From Fibrobacter sp. UBA4373 (GTDB lineage Bacteria > Fibrobacterota > Fibrobacteria > Fibrobacterales > Fibrobacteraceae), in assembly GCA_002390045.1 (NCBI GenBank), contig DGSB01000085.1, forward strand, positions 1 to 12,644: a stretch of DNA of 12,644 nt, given 5' to 3'. The notes below the pieces were generated by a model. The model was not told the origin of the DNA. It saw only the letters and a program-made list of their open reading frames with translations, and made no database searches. Shown one piece after another: positions 5,956 to 12,644 of this stretch. The translations under genes were made by a program, and so were the position numbers. Numbering within the stretch: position 1 is the stretch's first letter; the number at the start of each line of letters is the position of its first letter.

Positions 5956-7286
5956 GACTTAGCAATCTCTTTTAATTTGTAGATCACATCCGGGAAAACG
6001 ATTTCGATGTTTCCAGAATTTTCAATGACCGTTTCGCCCTGAGAAAAAAGTGCAATCGCATTGAACATGAGCCCGAGCACCGGATCGTTTTCGGCATCAA
6101 AGTGTCCCGCATCGAGTTCTTCCCTGCCGCGGACCACAAGACCTTCTTCATATACGCCGATTGATGCACCTGTCTGCTTCAGGTTCCGAGCAAGCGTTTC
6201 ACAGCGAGGGCGCAATTCCTTAGAAAGGCTGTCCGGAATGCGAAGAATGCTTTCTCCGTCTGCCGTACAGGCGGCAAGAGCGATAAACGGATATTCTTCT
6301 AAGCATGTGCAAAGGATATCTTCAGCAAGGCGTCTTGACGCCAAGCGCTTGTCGTAAACGGAATAGACATCCGCATAAGCTGTTCCATAACGCTCGTGCC
6401 GCGTTCCGAAATCGATTTTTGCGCCCATGCGACGCAATGCGGAAAAAGCTCCGGCCCGATCTCCTGCAATCAAAACATTCTTCAAGGTAATCTTTTTACC
6501 CTTGAACGCTGGCGATAGGATGGAAAGAATGACAAGGGCGCAGGCTTCCGTCGGATCGCTCGGAACGAAATAGTCGTGACTCGTCAAAATTTTCGTTTCC
6601 GAAATCACCGTTTTCACGCGACGTTCCGTTTTAATTCCGCGGGCTTTGGCGATTCGGCGCTCTAGTTCGCTCATTTCTTGCATTCCGGTCGTCTGCACTT
6701 GGATTTGCGCACCGAAGTAGGTAAGCATTTCGACAAACGAAGAGCGGACCGGACTGCGTTCTTCCATTTCGACGGTTCTTCCAAGGACAAGCGCATTGAC
6801 GAGAACTGCATTTTTGGCCAAATATGGAATGCAGCCTTCACGCGTTTCCTTCAAGAACGGAAGAACGGATTCAAAGTGGAACGAGATCGTATTTCCCGCT
6901 TCGGATTCCGATTCTTGAACTTCCTTAACACCGAAAACATCCGAAAGGAATGCTTTTGCCCGTTTCAAGTCCGAACGGGATCCTGTCGCCGAGAAAAGGG
7001 TTTCCGTATCTTTGGAAGCTAGCGCAAGCAAGAGCGACATCGCATTGTCGCTTTCCGGAATATGCAAAAGCGTAGGAACTTTATAATTGAAGCCGACACC
7101 GGTTAAAATCGTATTGGCGCCTTTTTCTTCGATCTTCAAGCCAAATTCCTGAAGTTCGTTTGCAAAAGTGCGAATTCGTTCGGAAAATTTAAAGTCGTCC
7201 AAAGTCGTGCGACCGTTTACCAGAAGACCGAGTACAAGCACATCTTCCGAAAGTTCGCGATCGGGATTTAAAACGATATCTTCCAT
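5952..7286 (-). CDS. EPSP-synthase (AroA)-fold protein lacking canonical active-site residues
   Basis: The 444-aa protein follows the EPSP synthase (3-phosphoshikimate 1-carboxyvinyltransferase) layout. It has an N-terminal turn PDRELSEDVLVLGLLVNG (8-25), IPESDNAMSLLLAL (76-89), VPSDPTEACALVILSIL (241-257), EEYPFIALAACTADGES (330-346) and a C-terminal IVFPDVIYKLKEI (429-441). Aligned by eye, the PEP/shikimate-binding residues are largely gone. The KSxSxR loop reads RELSED, the SSQ triad reads PYL (154-156), the DHR motif reads DPV (401-403), and the Lys before the final FP is Val430 or Ile429. The Glu of the RVKExDR motif is also replaced. Asp244 of the DPxxA motif remains. It sits between tyrA (TAATG overlap) and nadK (ATGA overlap). 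It may be a pseudoenzyme, a regulator, or an enolpyruvyl-transferase-fold enzyme with another substrate. Automated pipelines would probably call it aroA. Confidence 0.82.
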   Translation of the reverse strand: MEDIVLNPDRELSEDVLVLGLLVNGRTTLDDFKFSERIRTFANELQEFGLKIEEKGANTILTGVGFNYKVPTLLHIPESDNAMSLLLALASKDTETLFSATGSRSDLKRAKAFLSDVFGVKEVQESESEAGNTISFHFESVLPFLKETREGCIPYLAKNAVLVNALVLGRTVEMEERSPVRSSFVEMLTYFGAQIQVQTTGMQEMSELERRIAKARGIKTERRVKTVISETKILTSHDYFVPSDPTEACALVILSILSPAFKGKKITLKNVLIAGDRAGAFSALRRMGAKIDFGTRHERYGTAYADVYSVYDKRLASRRLAEDILCTCLEEYPFIALAACTADGESILRIPDSLSKELRPRCETLARNLKQTGASIGVYEEGLVVRGREELDAGHFDAENDPVLGLMFNAIALFSQGETVIENSGNIEIVFPDVIYKLKEIAKS

Positions 7287-8395
7287 TAGCGTTCCGTTAC
7301 TTCAAAGTTCAAATAGCGCAAAAGTTCGCGAGCGGCATTCGCCTGAGCTTCCGTCTTGAATGCGATCAAAAGCGTTCCCGCCACATTTTCGCGCACCTTC
7401 ATGAGTTCAATGTCGCGCACGTTGAGCTCCGCCTTGGCCAGCGGTTCGAGCACGGCGAGAATAGCTCCCGGTTCATCCTTCAACTGGACAGTCAACTGGA
7501 AGAAGCTGTTACTGGAATTTTTCCCCGGAGCAAAAAGCGATGCTCGGCCGTCGTTTCCCTGCTTAAAAATTTTGTGCAGGGTTTCTTCATCGGTCGGAAG
7601 TTTTTCGATTGCAGCGCGAGTTTCTTTTAGCCCCGCAATATATTCGTCCATGGCGCGCAAGATTTCGGGCTTGTTCGTTTCGGCAATGTCCTTCCACATG
7701 GCCCAACCGGATGCGGCAATGCGGGTCATGTCGCGGAAGGCGCGCCCTGCAAAGTGCTGGTATCCGTTGTCCAAAAGGCGCGCCGGAATACTAGCGGCGA
7801 GGCTTGAACTTGCCATCTGCGGCATATGGCTGACCCAAGCGACAGTCTGGTCATGATGTTCCGGAGGGAAAACGATCTGGGTCGCCCCGACGAACGAGAT
7901 AATTTCGGACAAAGCCTTATAATCGTCTTCGGGCATTCCCTTCGGCGGGCAAACAAACCAGTAGGCGTTTTCATAAAGCGAAGGATCGTTGAATTCCACA
8001 GAACGCTTTTCCGAACCCGCCATCGGGTGACTTCCCACAAAGCGGAACGGAGCCTTCAAAGCCGCTCCTGTTTTACAAATTTCCGCCTTGGTACTGCCGA
8101 TATCCGAAACGAGAATCGGATGGTCCGGAGAAAAACGGGAAAGTTTTTCAAGCGTCGAAAGGATGATCGAAATGGGCGTACAAAGCAGGATGATATCGGA
8201 ACCGTTCACCCACTTGTCCAATTCGTCATAGCCAAAAGTTTCATCGACAAGTTTCAATTCCTTGGCGCGGTCTAGCGTTTTCGGAGAACTGACAGCCCGA
8301 ATAATGACATCTTCTTTCGCCTGCTTGAAAGCCGCCGCAATCGAACTTGCGAGAAGTCCGAAGCCGACAAAAGTAATCCGCTTAAAAGAAAACAT
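7286..8395 (-). CDS. tyrA: Prephenate/arogenate dehydrogenase with ACT domain
   Basis: TyrA oxidatively decarboxylates prephenate (or arogenate) towards tyrosine. Numbering is from ATG 8395 (369 aa). The Rossmann motif is VGFGLLASSIAAAF (10-23). LLCTPISIIL and SDIGSTKAEI follow. The substrate-site motifs are GSHPMAGSE (121-129) and the catalytic-His region VSHMPQMASSSLA (188-200, His190). A C-terminal ACT domain (about 299-367, beginning FFQLTVQLKDEPGAILAVLE) is a likely site for feedback by tyrosine. The Rossmann motif is GxGxxA, and Ser36-Ser37 stand where NAD-specific enzymes carry Asp, both features of NADP-preferring relatives. An in-frame GTG one codon upstream (8398) is possible, but ATG 8395 has better spacing from AGGTGG and forms a TGATG overlap with the chorismate mutase gene. 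Confidence 0.92.
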   Translation of the reverse strand: MFSFKRITFVGFGLLASSIAAAFKQAKEDVIIRAVSSPKTLDRAKELKLVDETFGYDELDKWVNGSDIILLCTPISIILSTLEKLSRFSPDHPILVSDIGSTKAEICKTGAALKAPFRFVGSHPMAGSEKRSVEFNDPSLYENAYWFVCPPKGMPEDDYKALSEIISFVGATQIVFPPEHHDQTVAWVSHMPQMASSSLAASIPARLLDNGYQHFAGRAFRDMTRIAASGWAMWKDIAETNKPEILRAMDEYIAGLKETRAAIEKLPTDEETLHKIFKQGNDGRASLFAPGKNSSNSFFQLTVQLKDEPGAILAVLEPLAKAELNVRDIELMKVRENVAGTLLIAFKTEAQANAARELLRYLNFEVTER

Positions 8396-8658
8396 CACTT
8401 TTCCACCTGTCGAGTTTCGGTCATAATGACCTGGAAAATATGTTTCATCGATTCTGGCGAAAGAGGGCCGCCCTGCTTTTTTGCCTTTTCTGCCACACGG
8501 GAAAGGATTTCCTGTTCCCGGGATGCGTCAAAGACAGGAAGTCCCTTTTCCTTTTTAATTTTGCCAATTTCAACCGCATAGCGGGCGCGGTTATTCAAAA
8601 GCTCGATCAAAATATTCTCGAGTTCATCGATTTTTGTTCGCCAGTTAGCAATATCCAT
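8395..8658 (-). CDS. aroQ: Chorismate mutase, AroQ class
   Basis: This 87-aa all-helical enzyme rearranges chorismate to prephenate. Residues matching the AroQ active site of the E. coli P-protein domain are all present: Arg7 (WRTKIDELE), Arg24 (LLNNRARYAVEIGKIK), Lys35, Asp44, Arg47 and Glu48 (FDASREQEIL) and Gln76 (HIFQVIM). It is a free-standing domain, not fused to prephenate dehydratase or TyrA. As first gene of the minus operon it feeds prephenate directly to TyrA. No clear Shine-Dalgarno lies before the ATG. TAATTTTC at 8671-8664, seven nt off the start, resembles a -7/-10 element, so the mRNA could be nearly leaderless, but no -33 partner was found. Confidence 0.93.
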   Translation of the reverse strand: MDIANWRTKIDELENILIELLNNRARYAVEIGKIKKEKGLPVFDASREQEILSRVAEKAKKQGGPLSPESMKHIFQVIMTETRQVEK

Positions 8659-8679
8659 ATAGGGAAAATTAGAAAGTTT

Positions 8680-8710
8680 TTTGGAATATCCTACTCATTT
8701 CCTATATTTG
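8680..8710 (+). promoter_or_regulatory. mnmA promoter, TTTG-N19-TATATTTG
   Basis: TTTG at 8680-8683, 19 nt, then TATATTTG at 8703-8710: the same elements and spacing as the tRNA-His promoter. The ATG of mnmA starts 6 nt after the element, so the predicted start site falls on or just before the initiation codon. Confidence 0.6.
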
Positions 8711-8715
8711 AGGGT

Positions 8716-9786
8716 ATGAAAATCGCAGTTGGACTTTCTGGCGGCGTCGATTCGACAATGGCCGCATATCTTTTGAAGAAACAAGGTCATACCGTTGTCG
8801 GTGTCACCATGTCCCTTTGGGATGGGACCATCCCTATCCAGGATCACGGTCAAAGCGGCTGTTTTGGCCCCGGCGAAGTGCGTGAACTGGAAAAAACTGC
8901 CCAAATCGCAAAACGCCTTGGCATTGACTACGAAGTCATCCCTCTCGCGGAGCAATATAAGCGAAACGTTCTCGATTACTTCCGCAAAGAATATAAAGCC
9001 GGCCGCACTCCGAATCCCTGCGTCAAATGCAACCAGAAAATGAAATTCGGATTCTTAATCGACAGCGCTCATCAGCTGCTCGACTTTGACGTTTTTGCAA
9101 CCGGTCACTATGCGCAAGTTTCTGAGAACGGTAGACTTTTGCAAAAAGCTGTCGACGGGACCAAAGACCAGACGTATTTTCTTTCGCGCTTAAAAAGAGA
9201 ACAGCTTTCCCATGTTATCTTCCCCCTGGGAACCCTGACGAAGAAAGAAGTCAAGGCTCTTGCCGCGGAATCCGGCTTTGAAGATGTGGCCAAGCAGCAC
9301 GAAAGCCAAGACTTCATTGAATGCGAAGATTACTCGGTTCTCTTTGACAAGGATGATATCAAGCCCGGAGACATCGTCGATACGAACGGCAACGTTTTAG
9401 GACATCACAACGGGATTATTTATTATACCATCGGTCAGCGCAAAGGACTCGGCATCGGAGGCTTAAAGGAACCGTTATTTGTCGTAAGGATTGACCCGCA
9501 TAAGAACCAGGTCATCCTTGGAACCAAGGCGGAACTTTATTCCAAGAGCTTAAAAGCGCACGACGTAAACCGTCTTCTTTTAGATGACAATGTGAACGAA
9601 GGACGCGCCTTGGCCAAGATTCGCCACGGCAAAACCCTTGCTCCCGCCTCTTTTAAAATTGAAGGCGATAATTTGTTCGTAACCTTCGATGAACCTCAAA
9701 TGTCTGTAACTCCGGGGCAAATCGTCGTACTTTATCAAGATGATGCCGTTCTAGCAAGCGGCATCATCGATGACCACTTCATCTAG
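8716..9786 (+). CDS. mnmA: tRNA 2-thiouridine(34) synthase
   Basis: MnmA adenylates and thiolates U34 of tRNA-Lys, Glu and Gln. The 356-aa protein starts MKIAVGLSGGVDSTMAAYLL, with the PP-loop SGGVDS at 8-13. It then shows SGCFGPGEV (47-55), AGRTPNPCVKCNQKMKFG (95-112), ATGHYAQV (128-135), DQTYFLSRL (151-159), a HESQDFIECEDY segment (195-206), and GHHNGIIYYTIGQRKGLGI (229-247). Cys102 and Cys105 form CxxC. The usual second catalytic Cys of SQxICF is absent from that position, though Cys203 lies two residues further on. The reading frame is open upstream to 8440, but homology and the promoter position fix the start at ATG 8716. It is followed 10 nt later by dapF. Confidence 0.93.
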   Translation: MKIAVGLSGGVDSTMAAYLLKKQGHTVVGVTMSLWDGTIPIQDHGQSGCFGPGEVRELEKTAQIAKRLGIDYEVIPLAEQYKRNVLDYFRKEYKAGRTPNPCVKCNQKMKFGFLIDSAHQLLDFDVFATGHYAQVSENGRLLQKAVDGTKDQTYFLSRLKREQLSHVIFPLGTLTKKEVKALAAESGFEDVAKQHESQDFIECEDYSVLFDKDDIKPGDIVDTNGNVLGHHNGIIYYTIGQRKGLGIGGLKEPLFVVRIDPHKNQVILGTKAELYSKSLKAHDVNRLLLDDNVNEGRALAKIRHGKTLAPASFKIEGDNLFVTFDEPQMSVTPGQIVVLYQDDAVLASGIIDDHFI

Positions 9787-9796
9787 GAAAACTCCT

Positions 9797-10615
9797 ATGA
9801 TCCACTTCACGAAAATGCAAGGCGCTGGTAACGACTACATTTATGTAGACAACCGAAACAGCGTGGTTAAAGACCCTACAAAGCTTTCTCCGAAAATTTC
9901 CGACAGGCATTTCGGAGTCGGTTCCGATGGCTTGGTTTTGATCAGCCTTTCGGATAAAGCCGATGTACGCATGCGTATGTTTAATCCGGATGGCAGCGAA
10001 GCAGAAATGTGCGGAAACGCCAGCCGTTGCGTGGCTCGTTTTGCATGGGAACGATTCTTCCACAAATCCAAGGATGAATTCGACATGGAAACCGGTGCGG
10101 GCATCAAGCATATCGTGATTCACCGCAACGGCGAAAGTTTTCTTTCGGCCACGGTAGATATGGGAGCTCCGATTCTTGAACCGGTAAAAATTCCTGTTTC
10201 TGCAGATACGAACAAAATCCTTTTGGATGGTCGTGAATTCACCTGTGTCTCGATGGGAAATCCGCACGCAGTTACCTTCGTCGACAGCGTCAAAAAAGCT
10301 CCGGTCCACACCAAAGGTCCCGACTACGAAATCGACAAAGTCTTTCCGCGTAAGTCGAACATCGAATTTTGTGAAGTCATTGACAGCACCCATGCCAAGA
10401 TGCGCGTTTGGGAACGCGGAACCGGAGAAACCCTTGCCTGCGGAACAGGCGCATGCGCGACTCTCGTCGCTTGCGTTCTGAACGGAAAAACTTCCCGCGC
10501 AATCGACCTTGAACTTCTCGGTGGAACGCTCCATATCGAATGGCGCGAAGACAATTCCCACGTCATGATGACCGGGCCAGCTGAATTTGTCTTCGAAGGA
10601 ACCTTCGAAGAATAA
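9797..10615 (+). CDS. dapF: Diaminopimelate epimerase
   Basis: DapF is a cofactor-free epimerase that converts LL- to meso-diaminopimelate, the precursor of lysine and of the peptidoglycan cross-link. The 272-aa protein begins MIHFTKMQGAGNDYIYVDN, and GVGSDGLVLI follows at 40-49. The two catalytic cysteines lie in EMCGNASRCVARF (Cys72) and LACGTGACATLVA (Cys215). SMGNPHAVTFVD is at 152-163 and the substrate-binding ERGTGET at 206-212. The frame is open to an upstream ATG at 9770 inside mnmA, but ATG 9797 is the family start and has AGGA at 9785-9788. The ribosome-binding site overlaps the mnmA stop, so the two genes are probably co-transcribed and coupled. Confidence 0.96.
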   Translation: MIHFTKMQGAGNDYIYVDNRNSVVKDPTKLSPKISDRHFGVGSDGLVLISLSDKADVRMRMFNPDGSEAEMCGNASRCVARFAWERFFHKSKDEFDMETGAGIKHIVIHRNGESFLSATVDMGAPILEPVKIPVSADTNKILLDGREFTCVSMGNPHAVTFVDSVKKAPVHTKGPDYEIDKVFPRKSNIEFCEVIDSTHAKMRVWERGTGETLACGTGACATLVACVLNGKTSRAIDLELLGGTLHIEWREDNSHVMMTGPAEFVFEGTFEE

Positions 10616-10661
10616 TCAAAATCTCTCAACCGCTTCAACCGTTTCACATTCCCGCTTTTCG

Positions 10662-10696
10662 AACGTTACTTGCATCACGCAGGTAACGTTTCCTTT
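10662..10696 (+). terminator. Rho-independent terminator after mnmA-dapF
   Basis: AACGTTACTTGC (10662-10673) pairs over 12 bp, including one G-U, with GCAGGTAACGTT (10679-10690) around an ATCAC loop, followed by TCCTTT. It lies 46 nt beyond the dapF stop. Confidence 0.75.
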
Positions 10697-10813
10697 ACAT
10701 ACAAAAGAACAAATTGGGAACAAAAAGAACCACTTGTTTACTGCATTTTACAGAAATCGGAACTTTTTAGGCATAAATTAAGGGTGTTTCCACATTCTCT
10801 TTGTGAGGTCTAA
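10697..10813 (+). promoter_or_regulatory. Cellulase upstream region
   Basis: This 117-bp AT-rich stretch between the dapF terminator and the cellulase ATG must hold the cellulase promoter. Candidates are TTTACA at 10747-10752 and a -10-like CATAAA at 10772-10777 (19-nt spacing), or TAAATTAA at 10774-10781 as a poor TAnnTTTG match. Neither is convincing. A ribosome-binding site GAGGT at 10805-10809 precedes the ATG by 4 nt. Confidence 0.35.
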
Positions 10814-12644
10814 ATGAGATTCCATTTTAACAAGAAGGTTTTAGGCGCAAGCGTGCTCGCTTTAGGGCTTACTACGCTTTCGTTCGGTCGCATCGGCCCG
10901 GTGAGCGCTTATGGCGAACTGATTGCTGGTACCAACTCAGAAGACAAGGGCCGAATTTACGGTTCCTGTAAAGGCGTCTCTGACGGAAATGAAGTCGCGG
11001 TGCAAGGGATGAGCCTTTTCTGGAGCATCGCAAGCGACGCAGGTTCGCCTTTCTGGTCCGACGCCTATGTGACTGGTCTTGTCGAAAAGCAGAACATTCA
11101 GTTGATCCGCGCTGCGATGGGTGTCGATGAGGACTGGGGTGCTGGCAACTATTTTAGCAAAACGACTTACTATCAAAACTTGATGGATGCAGTCGTGCAG
11201 TCCGCCATCGATAATGACATCTACGTGATTATCGATTTTCACAGCCACTGCGCCGAAAAGATTACATCAAAAGCCCAAGATTTTTTTGCCAGAATGGCAG
11301 AAAAATGGGGAAAATATGACAATGTGATTTTTGAAATTTACAACGAGCCGAAAAATGCCTGCAATGAGGCTTGGTTTGATCTGAGCGGAGCTCGAAATTA
11401 CTGGGTAGATGGCATTTATCCCTATGCAACCGCTGTCATCAACACGATCCGCCAATATTCAGACAATCTGATCCTTGTCGGCACACCGTATTATGACCAA
11501 TACACAAACGCTGCTCTCGCAAAGCCTCTCTCCGATAAAAACGTAGCTTACACATTCCATTATTACGCAGGCGAAGATCCATACAGACACACAACGGGAA
11601 AAGAAGGAAAGAATGCGGAAGCCGCCATGAACGGTGGACTTTCCGTTTTCGTTTCTGAATGGGGCAACTCTGCTCCTAGCGGTGACGGTGGCTTTACTCC
11701 TAGCTATAGCACCACCTGGTACGACTGGATGAAGACACATAAGCTTTCCGGCGCCAACTGGTCCGTTTCGAACAAAAAAGAAACAGCCTCCTATTTCACC
11801 ACCGACGGCGCTTGGAACTATTCCGAAAGCGGTCAATGGGTCAACAACAACGTCTTCGCCTATTTGCCGAAATCCTATACGGCTTGCAGCGGTACCGTAC
11901 CGCAGTCCTCTTCAAGCTCTGCAAAGTCCTCTTCTAGTTCCCAAACAAACGGCACTAGCGATTACATCGATAACTTTGAAGACGGTGATAACTTTGCCTT
12001 TACCGGTGGCGAATGGTACGCCTATACCGATATCGGTGACGACGGCGCTTCGACAATCAGCAATGGCACTGGTAAAAAAGGTGGCTATAACGTGATTCTT
12101 CCGGGATCTTCCACAGGAAATTCTACAGCTTACGTGGCAGGCATTACCGGAGTCAAGCTATCCAAGGGTGGAAATCTTTACGATCCGTATGTCGCTATCG
12201 GCGTAGGCTTAAACGAAACCCAGACCGCTTACGATCTTTCGGCATGCTCCGCAATCAGTTACAAGTATAAAGGCGCATCGCACAACTTCAAGGCAGAAGA
12301 CACGAACGTTTTGGATTACGGTTTCCATCAAACAACCAAAGCCGCTTCGAGCGACTGGAAAACAGTGACCATCGCTTGGAGCAGTCTTGCTCAGGAACCT
12401 TGGGCAGAACCGGTAGACCTTTCCAAGAAGCGCATCAACAAGCTCACATGGGAAATCAAGGGAAGTCAGCCCGCTTACAACTATCTCTATATTGATGACG
12501 TCCGTTGCACAGGCATGTCGATTGTCCCGGTGGTACAGTCTTCTTCCAGTTCCGCAAAATCGTCCTCCAGTTCTGCAAAATCCTCTTCCAGCTCCGCATT
12601 CTCTTCGAGTTCTGCAGCATCTTCTAGCTCGAATCAACCGTCCT
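10814..12644 (+). CDS. Secreted GH5 endoglucanase with CBM11-like domain and poly-Ser linkers (3' end outside window)
   Basis: The 610 codons seen stay open to the window edge. A signal peptide with basic start RFHFNKK and core VLGASVLALGLTTLSFG is probably cut after Gly25. The GH5 catalytic domain (about 26-355, subfamily-2-like) has GPVSAYGEL, LIRAAMGV (97-104), IIDFHSHCA (139-147), the acid/base Glu178 in IYNEPK, FHYYAG (248-253), the nucleophile Glu282 in FVSEWG, and GANWSVSNKKE. It should cleave beta-1,4-glucans such as cellulose by a retaining mechanism. A Ser linker (365-377) leads to a jelly-roll domain (383-567, DYIDNFEDG...WYAYTD...GASTISNG...YLYIDDVRC) resembling CBM11, a glucan-binding module common in Fibrobacter. 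A second, longer Ser linker (576-606) implies at least one further C-terminal module, perhaps for secretion or cell-surface attachment. Confidence 0.93.
   Translation, partial: MRFHFNKKVLGASVLALGLTTLSFGRIGPVSAYGELIAGTNSEDKGRIYGSCKGVSDGNEVAVQGMSLFWSIASDAGSPFWSDAYVTGLVEKQNIQLIRAAMGVDEDWGAGNYFSKTTYYQNLMDAVVQSAIDNDIYVIIDFHSHCAEKITSKAQDFFARMAEKWGKYDNVIFEIYNEPKNACNEAWFDLSGARNYWVDGIYPYATAVINTIRQYSDNLILVGTPYYDQYTNAALAKPLSDKNVAYTFHYYAGEDPYRHTTGKEGKNAEAAMNGGLSVFVSEWGNSAPSGDGGFTPSYSTTWYDWMKTHKLSGANWSVSNKKETASYFTTDGAWNYSESGQWVNNNVFAYLPKSYTACSGTVPQSSSSSAKSSSSSQTNGTSDYIDNFEDGDNFAFTGGEWYAYTDIGDDGASTISNGTGKKGGYNVILPGSSTGNSTAYVAGITGVKLSKGGNLYDPYVAIGVGLNETQTAYDLSACSAISYKYKGASHNFKAEDTNVLDYGFHQTTKAASSDWKTVTIAWSSLAQEPWAEPVDLSKKRINKLTWEIKGSQPAYNYLYIDDVRCTGMSIVPVVQSSSSSAKSSSSSAKSSSSSAFSSSSAASSSSNQPS
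12536..12634 (+). repeat. Poly-serine linker repeat within the cellulase
   Basis: Three units of SSSSSA(K/F) followed by SSSSAASSSS are encoded with mixed Ser codons (TCT, TCC, AGT, AGC, TCG). The same unit occurs once at 11906-11942. The changing codons show that the protein pattern, not the DNA, is maintained. Such linkers are a hallmark of Fibrobacter secreted polysaccharidases. Confidence 0.8.

Noticed and set aside
8440..8715. 92-residue N-terminal extension of mnmA
   Set aside because: The extension overlaps the chorismate mutase gene antisense; MnmA proteins begin at the PP-loop strand, and a promoter sits inside the extension.
9779..10561. 260-aa open frame antisense to dapF
   Set aside because: The composition (many Phe, Arg, Val) is typical of antisense shadow, and dapF is unambiguous on the other strand.
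12536..12634. Repeated TCC/TCT-rich DNA as a CRISPR or satellite array
   Set aside because: It is in frame in the cellulase and encodes a Ser linker with variable codons; there are no spacers.
12209..12637. Cys/Arg-rich minus-strand open frame
   Set aside because: It is the reverse complement of the Ser-linker and CBM-like coding sequence; its apparent Cys/Arg repeats are a shadow of Ser/Ala codons.

Overview
The window looks like a chromosomal segment from the family Fibrobacteraceae (Fibrobacter or a close relative such as Hallerella). The main evidence is a secreted GH5 cellulase with a CBM11-like domain and poly-serine linkers (blocks of SSSSSAK) at the right edge. A conserved protein otherwise recalled from Bacteroidetes and two Bacteroidetes-style promoters fit the FCB group. 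Base composition is balanced. No mobile element, phage, CRISPR or transfer signature is visible; this is a compact, mostly housekeeping region.

Layout. (1) 1-274, minus: 5' part of GTP-dependent PEP carboxykinase. It diverges from (2) 507-1754, plus: glgC, ADP-glucose pyrophosphorylase, closed by a strong terminator. (3) 1866-1941, minus: tRNA-His(GTG), with its own promoter and a terminator hairpin. (4) 2001-2369, minus: a small protein with two tandem Cys/His zinc-finger-like units. (5) 2468-5073, plus: a two-gene unit of a stand-alone ComEC-type metallo-beta-lactamase-fold protein and a 574-aa conserved protein of unknown function with nitronate-monooxygenase-like motifs and a Cys-rich C-terminus. 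(6) 5074-8658, minus: a tightly coupled operon of chorismate mutase, TyrA dehydrogenase with ACT domain, a strongly diverged EPSP-synthase-fold protein and NAD kinase; every junction overlaps by 1 or 4 nt. (7) 8716-10615, plus: mnmA and dapF, then a terminator. (8) 10814-end, plus: the cellulase, cut off by the window.

How the genes relate. PEP carboxykinase and GlgC sit at the gluconeogenesis/fermentation and glycogen-storage ends of central carbon metabolism. The minus-strand operon makes prephenate and converts it towards tyrosine. Its TyrA carries features typical of NADP-using enzymes, which would fit co-expression with the NADP-making NadK. DapF supplies meso-diaminopimelate for peptidoglycan and lysine.

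Most worth a second look: the EPSP-synthase homologue that has lost nearly all canonical active-site residues inside an aromatic operon; the 574-aa conserved unknown and its MBL partner; and a promoter pattern TTTG-N19-TATATTTG found identically before tRNA-His and mnmA, implying a leaderless mnmA mRNA.
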